Below are positions 7,051 to 14,315 of a stretch of 23,714 bases of DNA, in pieces (within the stretch, counting starts at the first letter, position 1; every line of letters starts with the position of its first letter). A program made the position numbers and the translations under genes. The DNA is from Brevibacillus sp. (lineage in GTDB: Bacteria > Bacillota > Bacilli > Brevibacillales > Brevibacillaceae): NCBI GenBank assembly GCA_029240815.1, contig JARDZO010000056.1:1-23714 (forward strand), given 5' to 3'. The notes beneath the pieces were generated by a model. It ran no database searches and was not told the DNA's origin. It was given only the letters and a program-made list of their open reading frames with translations.

Positions 7051-7545
7051 TTATTCTGGCTTCACCAAAAACAATGGCTGACCGTATTCAACCAATTGAC
7101 CGTCCTCGACCAGAACTTTTACAATCTCGCCGTTGACTTCTGCTTCGATTTCGTTGAACAGCTTCATCGCTTCTACGATGCAAACCACTTTGCTCGCGTT
7201 TACTTTGTCGCCTGCCTGTACGTAAGCCGGTTTGCCCGGTTCTGGTGAGCTGTAGAAAGTACCTACCATCGGAGATACGATCTTGTGCAGATTGGCATCT
7301 TCTGCAACCGCAACTGCTGGGGCTGCTTTCGGAGCTTCTGCTACGACTGGCGCAGCTGCTGCTGGTGCAACCGCGACTGGAGCTGCTACTGGTGCCTGTA
7401 CAACAGGCTGGGATACAACAACCGTTTCTGTACCGGTAGACTTTCTGAGCGTTACTTTAGCGCCTTCTGTCTCCAGCTTGAATTCATTAATGGAAGATTG
7501 ATCAATCAGCTTAATAATTTCTCGGATTTCATGAATTTTCAACAA
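7051..7545 (-). CDS. accB: Acetyl-CoA carboxylase, biotin carboxyl carrier protein
   Basis: 164 residues. A short N-terminal helical region ([18 protein letters not shown]) leads to an Ala/Pro/Val-rich flexible linker at about 46-82. The C-terminal biotinyl domain (88-164) carries the signature EAMK with the biotinylated Lys128. Biotin on this lysine carries the carboxyl group from AccC to the carboxyltransferase. The start is a TTG at 7545, 9 nt after AAGGAG; the next codon is also TTG, and MLKI matches the B. subtilis MLNI start, so the first is preferred. The rare start may limit translation. It heads the accBC unit, behind a plausible sigma-A promoter at 7618-7646. Confidence 0.95.
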   Translation of the reverse strand: MLKIHEIREIIKLIDQSSINEFKLETEGAKVTLRKSTGTETVVVSQPVVQAPVAAPVAVAPAAAAPVVAEAPKAAPAVAVAEDANLHKIVSPMVGTFYSSPEPGKPAYVQAGDKVNASKVVCIVEAMKLFNEIEAEVNGEIVKVLVEDGQLVEYGQPLFLVKPE

Positions 7546-7617
7546 GAATGAGCACTCCTTCGTTTCTTTAGATGTTCCCGGGTGGCTATATATGTATCAA
7601 GAGCGAAGCATAAATCC

Positions 7618-7646
7618 ATGGTAGCCTGTTGCCCATATCACGTCAA
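7618..7646 (-). promoter_or_regulatory. Candidate sigma-A promoter for accBC
   Basis: TTGACG (7646-7641), a 17-nt spacer and TACCAT (7623-7618) on the minus strand lie about 70 nt ahead of the accB start. The -35 is close to consensus and the -10 is moderate (4 of 6). Confidence 0.45.
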
Positions 7647-7648
7647 GA

Positions 7649-7692
7649 AAGGATTTCCCCGCATCCTTCATCGAAGAAGTGAGGAAATCCTT
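7649..7692 (-). terminator. Probable terminator of the spoIIIA operon
   Basis: Perfect 10-bp arms AAGGATTTCC (7649-7658) and GGAAATCCTT (7683-7692) enclose 24 nt that can form a small inner stem. The structure lies about 68 bp past the spoIIIAH stop on the minus strand and is followed by a weak T-rich tail (TCTTG), so it may be a leaky terminator ahead of accB. Confidence 0.5.
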
Positions 7693-7759
7693 ACCATCAT
7701 ACCCGTTTCTTCCTATCCTTATAACGGTAATCTTATCCACCGAGACACCGACAAATGAC

Positions 7760-8437
7760 TTACGTTGCCTTGTATTGGACAGTCACATTCGTCGCAGGAA
7801 CGTTCAATTGTTGCTTCACTTGCGCAATGATATCCACAGCTTCATTGGCGCTCAGTTTATCTTTTTGGACGATGACCGTTACCTTGTCATTGTTCACGTA
7901 GACGACTGCGTCCTTATAGCCGTTTGCCTTCAGCATTTCCTCAATGTTGATCGTTGCATTTTCCTGCGTGGATAGCTGCTCGTACTTGGTTCTCGCATCT
8001 GCTACTGCCTGCGCGGAAGAGTCAGAGCTGCCGATAATGGCGAGTTGCTCATCTTTTTGTTGCTGGAGTTGCGCTTCACGCTTCATTTTGTAGCCTTGGA
8101 AGATTTCGCTGGAAGTCTCCGCTACCGGGACAACGGCATTGCCTACTGTTTGCTGTGGAGCTGGATTGGATTGGGTAGCTGGGGCTTGAGTTTCTGTTGG
8201 TTGTCCCGCTGCTACCTGGTTTTCGTCTTTGCCGTTGACAGGTGTTGCTTGTGGCGGCTGATCCACCTGCTTGGATTCAACGACGACACCCGAAATTTGC
8301 TCTTGTTTTTGCTCGGCCTGCTGTTGTCCAGAAGTAGGCATCTGGTCTTGCGGACCTTTCACCAGGTAATACCCGGACAGCACTACCATAACTGCCAGCA
8401 TCGTCAACAACCATACCGTTTGCTTGCGCAGAATCAT
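7760..8437 (-). CDS. spoIIIAH: Stage III sporulation protein AH
   Basis: 225 residues. One N-terminal membrane anchor (about 8-26) is followed by a long Gln/Pro/Ala-rich linker (about 33-100). The C-terminal ring-forming domain contains ATINIEEMLKANGYKDAVVY and ends VTVQYKAT. In B. subtilis SpoIIIAH sits in the mother-cell membrane facing the intermembrane space and binds forespore SpoIIQ, building the channel that joins the two cells during engulfment. ATG at 8437 is preceded by AGGAGG at 9 nt. It is the last gene of the eight-gene operon, 13 bp after spoIIIAG, and is followed by a probable terminator. Confidence 0.95.
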   Translation of the reverse strand: MILRKQTVWLLTMLAVMVVLSGYYLVKGPQDQMPTSGQQQAEQKQEQISGVVVESKQVDQPPQATPVNGKDENQVAAGQPTETQAPATQSNPAPQQTVGNAVVPVAETSSEIFQGYKMKREAQLQQQKDEQLAIIGSSDSSAQAVADARTKYEQLSTQENATINIEEMLKANGYKDAVVYVNNDKVTVIVQKDKLSANEAVDIIAQVKQQLNVPATNVTVQYKAT

Positions 8438-8450
8438 TCGCCATTACCTC

Positions 8451-9122
8451 CTACCCTTTTTTGGGCAAAATGGATATTTTGTAGGCGGGAACATCCAAAA
8501 CCTTTTGGACGGCTTCGGTAATCCACGCCTTGACCTGGATGTTATCGGCGCCCTTCGCGACAACTAGGACGCCTCTGACACGGGGTTTCATCGTCTTTAT
8601 AATGACGGGCTGATCTTGCTTGCCCCCCTGTACGATGACGACTTCTGAGTCTTTCGTCTGGTCGTTTTGATTGCGCGTCGCCCTGTCTTTGTCCGTTTCC
8701 TGATTGGTGGAGGATCGGTTGTTGCGGTTTTCTGCCATGATCAGTTCCGGTGTTGACTCCAAATTGACCATCACCTCCACCTCTCCTACTCCCACGACGC
8801 TTGCGAGAATATCTCGCAGCTGTGTTGAGTAGTTGTTTTCGTATTCAGCGATGATGTCCGGTGCGGGTGAGCCGCCCATCGCGGGGGCTGTCGAATCGCC
8901 TTCCGTTCCGCTGCTGCCAAACCAACCTCCACTACTGCTTTGTGCAGGAGGAGCTCCCCCGCCACTGCCTAAACCGAGTGGCTGATCTTTCTCTACTCGG
9001 AGAAAATCGGTCAAGATCATCGCCGCAATCCCGATCCCCAAAACGACGATCAGGTAGTGGAGTGGTTTCAGTTTTTTGTTTCCACCGTTTCCTTCCCACA
9101 GCTTCTTCAGCTTTTCCAGCAT
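8451..9122 (-). CDS. spoIIIAG: Stage III sporulation protein AG
   Basis: 223 residues. A short basic cytoplasmic start, a single membrane helix (about 25-42, LHYLIVVLGIGIAAMIL) and a Gly/Ser/Pro-rich linker precede the extracytoplasmic ring domain (YSTQLRDILASVVGVGEVEV, later RVRGVLVVAKGA and a YKISILPKKG end). In B. subtilis SpoIIIAG forms a large ring in the intermembrane channel. The ATG at 9122 has AGGTG 6 nt ahead; a GTG at 9131 lies within that ribosome site. The acidic/Asn-rich insert between the two halves of the ring domain is also seen in the family. It lies 31 bp after spoIIIAF. Confidence 0.95.
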   Translation of the reverse strand: MLEKLKKLWEGNGGNKKLKPLHYLIVVLGIGIAAMILTDFLRVEKDQPLGLGSGGGAPPAQSSSGGWFGSSGTEGDSTAPAMGGSPAPDIIAEYENNYSTQLRDILASVVGVGEVEVMVNLESTPELIMAENRNNRSSTNQETDKDRATRNQNDQTKDSEVVIVQGGKQDQPVIIKTMKPRVRGVLVVAKGADNIQVKAWITEAVQKVLDVPAYKISILPKKG

Positions 9123-9153
9123 CTCTCTCACCTCGCTTTTCCGGACACATCCG

Positions 9154-9819
9154 TTACTGTTTTTCTCTTTCTCGAGACTCGTCCGTCACGACCACCTGAT
9201 CGCTCGTCAGCCCCCACTGTTTTGCTATATCGTCAGCAATCTTCGCGTACGTGGAATTCACTGGATGCGAAGCTGCTTCGATGTCTCTTCGGGAATCTGT
9301 CACATTCGTCGTCTCTCCAATTTGTATAGATACTGGCTGAATGGGCTGAATCGGAGTGACAGCAGGCTTTATCTCTTGCACGGTATCCCCTATGCTCACT
9401 TCGATTTGTTCGATCGACGGCTGCTGGGGATCTTTGTTGTTCACCTTGATCTGAACGTGCTGTACATCCATGCCGTATTCCTCTTTCACCTTCGCCTTAA
9501 TTGCCGCCTCGACCTGTGACTGCACATAGGCTGTCACCTGTTCGTCCTTTTGGCCCAACAGCTTGTCAGTGACATGCTTCCATTCCACTGCTGCCGGCTT
9601 ATTCAGCTCTTGCTGATAGCGATCGAGCCGCAGCGCCAAGTCATCCTGTGACAGACTGAACAAGGAAAAAACAGGGGAGATGATCGTCAGCAGCAGGATG
9701 AGTCCCATGACCATCTTGACGTAACGCTGCAAGGTCGTATTGGGCAAGATCAGATCGAGAAAAGCGGCCAATAGCACAAGCAAGATGATTTTTTTCAACC
9801 ATAACGTTAACCAGGTCAT
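9154..9819 (-). CDS. spoIIIAF: Stage III sporulation protein AF
   Basis: 221 residues with two N-terminal membrane helices (about 5-25 and 32-54, separated by the short loop LPNTTLQRYVK). A soluble domain with EYGMDVQHVQIKVNNK and IEQIEVSIGD near its centre follows, and the tail is charged. The fold is the ring-building type shared with SpoIIIAG and AH, and in B. subtilis it is a membrane component of the SpoIIIA channel complex. ATG at 9819 follows GGTAGGTG. The gap from spoIIIAE is 8 bp, indicating coupled translation. At 221 residues it is slightly longer than the B. subtilis protein, mostly through the Ile/Pro/Gln-rich stretch near 150-165. Confidence 0.94.
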   Translation of the reverse strand: MTWLTLWLKKIILLVLLAAFLDLILPNTTLQRYVKMVMGLILLLTIISPVFSLFSLSQDDLALRLDRYQQELNKPAAVEWKHVTDKLLGQKDEQVTAYVQSQVEAAIKAKVKEEYGMDVQHVQIKVNNKDPQQPSIEQIEVSIGDTVQEIKPAVTPIQPIQPVSIQIGETTNVTDSRRDIEAASHPVNSTYAKIADDIAKQWGLTSDQVVVTDESREREKQ

Positions 9820-9827
9820 TTCATCAC

Positions 9828-11012
9828 CTACCGAACCATCATGGAGATGTTGCCCGCTGCAATAATGATGGTAATCGCCAGAAAGAACATGAGTCCCACA
9901 GTTGCCAGCGCGGCGAAGACGAACAGGAGACTTTTGCCGATCGTTCCGAGCGCACTGATGATAGGACTATTGCCTAATGGCTGCAGCACGGCGGACGATA
10001 GATTATAGATCAGAGCAAGTACAAGGATTTTCAAGGCTGGGAAGGCGCACAGAATGATCAAAATGACAACCCCAGCCAAACCAACCGCGTTTTTGACTAA
10101 CAAAGAGGCGGAAAGAACGGTATCGGCAGCATCCGAAAACACCCGCCCAACGATGGGGATAAAATTGCCTGTGATGTACTTCGCTGTTCGCAAAGTGACA
10201 CCGTCCGTAACGGCCGAGGTCGCGCCTTGGATGGAGATGATTGCCAGGAAAATGGTAAGGAATGATCCAAGTACCCCCATCGCTATATTGCGTAAGAGCG
10301 TTGCCAGCTGGGTCACTTTGTATCGTTCGGAAAACAGGCTGACAATCGACAGCATCGCCGAGAGAAAGAGCAATGGGAACACCACGTAGGAGATCATCAT
10401 GCCGCTGATGTTGATCATGAAGATAATGAGCGGATGAAACATGGTCGCGGTAGCCAAATTGCCCATGGACGCCAGGAGAGCGATGACGAGCGGAATCATC
10501 GCCAACATAAAATCGGACATGTCGGTGATCGCTTCCTTCGCGTATGAAATGGCGAGGTGAAAGCTGTTGATTGCGAGCACCATCAGCACCAGATAAGCGA
10601 TGGAGTAAGCGACCGTCGATACTGCGTTTCTTTCAAAGGCATTCTGCATTGTTTCCAGAATCATGGCAAAGACGGTAATGATGATGATAGAGCTGAGCAG
10701 CTTGCCATTCATCAGGATTTCGTGAAAGACGAACTTGCCCATCCCTTTCAGCACACCGGAAAAACTGAAATCCCCTTGTTGCATCAGCAGTTGAATAAAG
10801 CCCGGAGATTTGAGGTCTGGAAGGTAGCCCTTGTACTCTCGCTGGAGTTGTTGCCAATACTGGTCCACACGCTCTAGCTGCAAATGGTCTACCTGCTGTT
10901 GGACCAGCTGATTGATCGGTCCGGAAGTAGGTGTCTGCGCGGCAGATGCGGCTCCCATCGACAGAAACAAAAACAGCAGCATGAGAACGATGATTTTACT
11001 AAACCGAACCAC
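9828..11012 (-). CDS. spoIIIAE: Stage III sporulation protein AE
   Basis: 394 residues. A Sec-type signal peptide (MVRFSKIIVLMLLFLFLSMG, cleavage after AASA) precedes a helical extracytoplasmic stretch (LVQQQVDHLQLERVDQYWQQ) and then seven or so membrane helices from about residue 95 to the C-terminus. It is the largest membrane protein of the SpoIIIA complex, and the family resembles export-gate components of secretion systems. The start is uncertain: GTG 11012 is 10 nt after GGGGAGG, GTG 11018 is 4 nt after it, and GTG 11033 overlaps the spoIIIAD stop as GTGA but has no ribosome site. I chose 11012 because it gives a clean signal peptide. Confidence 0.92.
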   Translation of the reverse strand: MVRFSKIIVLMLLFLFLSMGAASAAQTPTSGPINQLVQQQVDHLQLERVDQYWQQLQREYKGYLPDLKSPGFIQLLMQQGDFSFSGVLKGMGKFVFHEILMNGKLLSSIIIITVFAMILETMQNAFERNAVSTVAYSIAYLVLMVLAINSFHLAISYAKEAITDMSDFMLAMIPLVIALLASMGNLATATMFHPLIIFMINISGMMISYVVFPLLFLSAMLSIVSLFSERYKVTQLATLLRNIAMGVLGSFLTIFLAIISIQGATSAVTDGVTLRTAKYITGNFIPIVGRVFSDAADTVLSASLLVKNAVGLAGVVILIILCAFPALKILVLALIYNLSSAVLQPLGNSPIISALGTIGKSLLFVFAALATVGLMFFLAITIIIAAGNISMMVR

Positions 11013-11029
11013 GGACACCCAACCTCCCC

Positions 11030-11419
11030 TCACGCAGGCAACAAGTCGATCACTGTTTCGATGATGATCTGGATGATCGGCACCGCCATGACCAGAATGA
11101 GGACTTTACCTGCCAGTTCAATCTTCGAGGCGATTGCTCCTTGTCCAGCATCCCGGGTCATTTGTGCACCGAATTCAGCAATGTACGCAATTCCAATTAT
11201 TTTGAGTATCGTTTCCAGAAACACGAGGTTCAAATCAGCCTGAACAGCTAACCGTTCGAGGATTCGAATCACTTCGGCAATTTTACCTACCAGAAAGTAA
11301 AAGATGATGACGCCGCTCGCGATCGCCAGCAAGAAAGCGAACATCGGCTTTTGCTCTTTGATGACCAGCGCGAGAATCGTCGCCACCAGCCCAAGCCCGA
11401 CGATTTGTACGATCTCCAT
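11030..11419 (-). CDS. spoIIIAD: Stage III sporulation protein AD
   Basis: 129 residues with about four hydrophobic segments (4-20, 26-46, 70-88, 103-125), including the conserved block IIGIAYIAEFGAQMTRDAGQ. SpoIIIAC and SpoIIIAD are homologous small membrane proteins of the channel complex, resembling small export-gate subunits. ATG at 11419 follows an AGGAGG 8 nt upstream. The stop TGA overlaps a GTG that could start spoIIIAE, and the gap from spoIIIAC is only 13 bp. Length and sequence are typical, with no sign of damage. Confidence 0.95.
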   Translation of the reverse strand: MEIVQIVGLGLVATILALVIKEQKPMFAFLLAIASGVIIFYFLVGKIAEVIRILERLAVQADLNLVFLETILKIIGIAYIAEFGAQMTRDAGQGAIASKIELAGKVLILVMAVPIIQIIIETVIDLLPA

Positions 11420-11432
11420 TTGCCTTCCCTCC

Positions 11433-11636
11433 TCAGTTGAACAGGAAGACGCGTTTCACCTCGGTAAACAAGTCGCCGATGTAGTGGGACACCATGTACA
11501 AAACGATGACAAACCCTACCAGCGTAGCCCAATGCGCGATATCTTCCTTGCCTGCCTGCTTGAGGATGGCATGCAGGATCGCTGTAATGAATCCTACCGC
11601 TCCGATCTGGAAAACAGGTGTCAGATCAAAACCCAC
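11433..11636 (-). CDS. spoIIIAC: Stage III sporulation protein AC
   Basis: 67 residues with two membrane helices (about 7-25 and 37-55) and the typical end EVKRVFLFN. It begins MGFDLTPVFQIGAVGF. The start is the GTG at 11636, with GCGAGG 8 nt upstream; the GTG at 11645 lies next to that site. The chosen length agrees with the 68-residue B. subtilis protein. It is a small membrane subunit of the SpoIIIA complex, related to the C-terminal half of SpoIIIAD. It is 16 bp downstream of spoIIIAB. Confidence 0.94.
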   Translation of the reverse strand: MGFDLTPVFQIGAVGFITAILHAILKQAGKEDIAHWATLVGFVIVLYMVSHYIGDLFTEVKRVFLFN

Positions 11637-11652
11637 TGTGAACACCTCGCCT

Positions 11653-12171
11653 TTAGAACATCAGGATGACGACCAGAAGTCCACCCAAAAACCCAAGACT
11701 TTTGTACATTTTTTCGTATTTCACTTGCTCGACGCGCGCTTCTTCTTCCAGTCCCCGCAAATGGGTGACAGCCAGTCGCAAATGTTTTTGCTGGTCCTCC
11801 CGATCAGATGAACCGAGAACTTGCCCCAGACTCGCCAGCACATCTCCCTCTTGCTTGCGCAGTGCCGTATGTGACCAGTGTCTGCCCATCGCCTGGCGTA
11901 GCGAGTCTTCTGCTGATTGGGCTTTTTCCGTAACAAGCAGTTCCGCTGCCATGAGAAACATCTTGCCGACATCTTCGGTCACGCGGTTTCCTACCTTGAC
12001 AAAGGCGCGATGCAGCGGCGTCAAGCCGTACACAATTTCCGTCTCCAGCATCTGCAGGGCGACGAGCAAAGCCCTCAGTTGGATCGGTCGATACGCGTAA
12101 TACCGTCCGATCTGCCAGCCGACCATGGAAGCGGAAAACAGGATGAGCACTGCTCCAATTAGCTTGACCAT
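11653..12171 (-). CDS. spoIIIAB: Stage III sporulation protein AB
   Basis: 172 residues, against 171 in B. subtilis. An N-terminal membrane helix (about 2-18), a long helical cytoplasmic region containing LRALLVALQMLETEIVYGLT, and a C-terminal membrane helix (KSLGFLGGLLVVILMF) form a hairpin-like architecture resembling type II secretion/pilus membrane platform proteins (GspF-like). It is expected to sit beside the ATPase SpoIIIAA. The ATG at 12171 follows AGAAGGTGG and lies 13 bp inside the end of spoIIIAA in another frame, so the pair is probably translationally coupled. The open frame extends further upstream to 12378, but that part overlaps spoIIIAA and is not family-like. Confidence 0.95.
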   Translation of the reverse strand: MVKLIGAVLILFSASMVGWQIGRYYAYRPIQLRALLVALQMLETEIVYGLTPLHRAFVKVGNRVTEDVGKMFLMAAELLVTEKAQSAEDSLRQAMGRHWSHTALRKQEGDVLASLGQVLGSSDREDQQKHLRLAVTHLRGLEEEARVEQVKYEKMYKSLGFLGGLLVVILMF

Positions 12172-13121
12172 GCCACCTTCTCCTTTTCCACAAGATTCAG
12201 TTGTTGGTCGTAGAGCGCCTGGATCGTACCGACACCTTTGGCACGGCTGAGGACAATATACCGCGAGAAGGCTCCATGTTTGATCAGCTTGCCGAGCATG
12301 GGCCTTTGTGCCACTTCGGACACATCGGCTCCATGTGCAGAGCAGATCACTGCGACACCTGCGTGGATGGCTTCCCATACGGCGTCCCCATCTTCCGGGC
12401 GTCCCACCTCGTCCACGATCAGCACATCAGGAGACATCGAGCGGATGAGCATCATCATGCCAGCTGCTTTGGGACAAGCATCGAGCACATCTGTGCGAGG
12501 TCCGACATCGCGCTGTGGAACACCTTGCAAGCAACCTGCCAATTCAGAACGCTCGTCCACAATTCCCACCTTGCGACTCGAGGACCACTCACTGCCATAG
12601 CTAATGGATCGAGCCATGTCACGCAGCAGCGTCGTTTTTCCGCACTGCGGTGGAGAGATAATCAGGGTATTAAGCAGCTTTCCGGCCTCAAACAAGTACG
12701 GCATGACTCCCTGAGCGGCTCCCTTTTTTTCACGAGCAATGCGGATGTTGAAGCTGGTCACATCTCGTATCCCTTTTACTTCTCCTCCGTCCAACACGAC
12801 TTTTCCCGCAATGCCAATTCGGTGACCTCCGACTACTGTGATGTACCCTCGCTTCAGTTCTTCCTCTAGGGCGTATAGCGAATGCTGGCTTACCTGATTA
12901 AGCAGCTTGACCGCATTTTCTTCGGTAAACACCCAGCCTTGCCTGGCGATGGAGGTGAGCTGCCCACTCGGTGTCACGTAACTGGATTGCTGGCCGTATC
13001 GAATTTCTAGTGGCTGATTTTGCCGCAGCCGTATTTCCTCCAGATGCTCTCTGACCGCGGAGGGAAGGGCGCTCAGAATGCTTCGTACGGAAGCCGGCAA
13101 GATCGCCATAATCTCTCTCAC
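12159..13121 (-). CDS. spoIIIAA: Stage III sporulation protein AA, channel ATPase
   Basis: 320-residue secretion-type ATPase. The N-terminal domain contains RLRQNQPLEIRYG. The P-loop at 156-164 reads SPPQCGKTT with Lys162, and Walker B at 233-238 is VLIVDE; the conserved stretch DERSELAGC lies between them. It powers the SpoIIIA channel that lets the mother cell sustain forespore gene expression after engulfment. The first P-loop residue is Ser155/156-type and not the usual Gly. GTG at 13121 has AAAGGAGG at 9 nt; an ATG at 13109 is too far from it. It is the first gene of the operon, behind a candidate sigma-E promoter, and overlaps spoIIIAB by 13 bp. Confidence 0.96.
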   Translation of the reverse strand: MREIMAILPASVRSILSALPSAVREHLEEIRLRQNQPLEIRYGQQSSYVTPSGQLTSIARQGWVFTEENAVKLLNQVSQHSLYALEEELKRGYITVVGGHRIGIAGKVVLDGGEVKGIRDVTSFNIRIAREKKGAAQGVMPYLFEAGKLLNTLIISPPQCGKTTLLRDMARSISYGSEWSSSRKVGIVDERSELAGCLQGVPQRDVGPRTDVLDACPKAAGMMMLIRSMSPDVLIVDEVGRPEDGDAVWEAIHAGVAVICSAHGADVSEVAQRPMLGKLIKHGAFSRYIVLSRAKGVGTIQALYDQQLNLVEKEKVAWSS

Positions 13122-13184
13122 AGCAGGTACCCTCCTTTTGTGGCCAGATATTCATCCAGCCTTTGTCCACATTGACTTACCTCC

Positions 13185-13214
13185 ATCCTATGCAGTGTCG
13201 GACGAGATTTATGC
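13185..13214 (-). promoter_or_regulatory. Candidate sigma-E promoter of the spoIIIA operon
   Basis: On the minus strand GCATAAAT (13214-13207), a 14-nt spacer and CATAGGAT (13192-13185) resemble the sigma-E pattern (-35 near KCATATT, -10 near CATACAAT). The position, about 60 nt ahead of spoIIIAA, fits the mother-cell, sigma-E control known for this operon in B. subtilis. Confidence 0.6.
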
Positions 13215-13252
13215 TAAAAAGTAGAACCCAGACTCTCAGATCATCCTGACAG

Positions 13253-13290
13253 AAAAAAACCTGCCCTTTGCGTCGCACACAAGGGGCAGG
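13253..13290 (-). terminator. Intrinsic terminator after the CD1247-type gene
   Basis: An 11-bp GC-rich stem (minus strand CCTGCCCCTTG pairing with CAAAGGGCAGG, one wobble, 9-nt loop) is followed by seven T residues. It lies 30 bp after the stop of the gene at 13321 and insulates the spoIIIA promoter. Confidence 0.92.
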
Positions 13291-13320
13291 CTTGTTATCG
13301 GTCAACCCTCGACGACTCAA

Positions 13321-13821
13321 TCAAGTAGGATTAATCGCCTGAATCTCTGACTCGTTTTGGTAGGGCTCGATTATAAAGTGATAGTATCCTTCCTCGTCGA
13401 CGCCTTCGTGCAGGAAAATCATTTCCTGGCACGATGGACATGCGAACTCGTAGGTCGTCTCCAAATGTTCATCTTCTACGGACTCATACACATTGGCATC
13501 TTCATCATCATCCAAATCATAGTACGTCGCATACTCGGTATCATCGCTGTCTTCACAGTCCGTGACCGTTGCGTACAACTCCTCTTCATTGTCAAACAGG
13601 AACAGCTCGACATCCTCCAGATCCTCGTCGATCGCCTCGAGATAATCCTCTGTTTCATCGATACGCGTATGCAGCTCGCGAAACTCCGCTTGCATATCAT
13701 CGAGAATACCCACGATTTCTGCGAGCAATTTGCCTTCTGCGCTTTTCTCAGTCACATCCAGTCCGTCAGCCAGACCACGCAGATACGAGATCCGCTCTGT
13801 CAACGTTTCCAGCAATGCCAT
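13321..13821 (-). CDS. CD1247 N-terminal-domain-type acidic protein with a CxxC pair
   Basis: 166 residues. The first 50 (MALLETLTERISYLRGLADG onward) are helical and match what is called the CD1247 N-terminal domain in Bacillota. A very acidic middle (about 55-120, dense in Asp and Glu) follows, and the C-terminal part holds CPSC near 129-132, EMIFLHEGVDEEG and an IIEPY end. One CxxC pair alone does not make a full zinc ribbon, so metal binding would need His or a dimer. Function is unknown; the position between yqhV and spoIIIA suggests but does not prove a sporulation link. The ATG at 13821 is close to its GAGGAGGGG site; TTG two codons later is a possible alternative. A strong terminator follows. 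Confidence 0.75.
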   Translation of the reverse strand: MALLETLTERISYLRGLADGLDVTEKSAEGKLLAEIVGILDDMQAEFRELHTRIDETEDYLEAIDEDLEDVELFLFDNEEELYATVTDCEDSDDTEYATYYDLDDDEDANVYESVEDEHLETTYEFACPSCQEMIFLHEGVDEEGYYHFIIEPYQNESEIQAINPT

Positions 13822-13900
13822 CCCCTCCTCTAGTCCATTCTCCTCTATCGTTCCCAGAGATGTGCGATTCTACCAGTGGAAGGAACTGGATATTCCGATA

Positions 13901-14164
13901 TCATTTGCGGACTCCAATTAAAATGCAAGAGATTCCGACCATGATCCAAGCTATTTTGGCAAAACTGATGCGGTCTGACATTCCAAGCAACCCGATCGTT
14001 GTGGTCGTGATCAAAACAATAGGACCTACAATCGCCAGGCCTGAATTGATCAGCAAAGCCTTTTCCACTTCATTCACTTTCAAGATCAACAGAGCAGCTA
14101 TGATTTCGATACTGCCTGATAATATTCTGAGCGCCGCCATTCCTATTATTGCTTTTTCCCACAT
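13901..14164 (-). CDS. yqhV: YqhV family small membrane protein (DUF2619)
   Basis: 87 residues with about three hydrophobic segments, including ALRILSGSIEIIAALLILK, NSGLAIVGPIVLITTTTIGL and IAWIMVGISCILIGV. These match B. subtilis YqhV, which also lies between efp and spoIIIA, so both sequence and context agree. Function is unknown. The ATG at 14164 (MWEKAIIGM) was chosen over a longer open frame to 14221 because it begins the family alignment and follows a purine-rich GGACGAGGAG stretch, although the spacing is short. It is 79 bp upstream of the CD1247-type gene and diverges from comA. Confidence 0.85.
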   Translation of the reverse strand: MWEKAIIGMAALRILSGSIEIIAALLILKVNEVEKALLINSGLAIVGPIVLITTTTIGLLGMSDRISFAKIAWIMVGISCILIGVRK

Positions 14165-14252
14165 GCTCCTCGTCCCCCCTCGTTCCACTCTATGCTTGTA
14201 CCCGCTCCATTCAGCACTCAAAGACTGGGCGATCGCCTATAGGCACAGGGCT

Positions 14253-14280
14253 CACTCCTGCTCCGTGAGAGGCATACACT
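14253..14280 (+). promoter_or_regulatory. Possible sporulation-type promoter ahead of comA
   Basis: CATACACT at 14273-14280 resembles the -10 element shared by sigma-E and sigma-K promoters. A CAC at 14253-14255 lies 17 nt ahead, which is compatible with the short sigma-K -35 (AC) but not with a sigma-E -35. Transcription would start near 14287, just before the comA ribosome site. Confidence 0.3.
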
Positions 14281-14315
14281 GAACCATACGCCTAGAAGAA
14301 ATGAGGAAACAGCCT

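Noticed and set aside
13152..13184. A seven-codon open frame (MWTKAG) with an ideal GGAGG at 7 nt upstream, ahead of spoIIIAA, as a leader peptide
   Set aside because: The predicted sigma-E promoter would start transcription at about 13178, inside or after this ribosome site, so the peptide would lack its Shine-Dalgarno.
14227..14240. The palindrome GGCGATCGCC, identical to the core of the cyanobacterial HIP1 repeat
   Set aside because: A single copy in a Bacillota genome; no repetition elsewhere in the window.
14301..14315. ATG at 14301 as the comA start
   Set aside because: Only a weak purine run touches it, while the ATG at 14316 has GAGGA at good spacing; it cannot be excluded.
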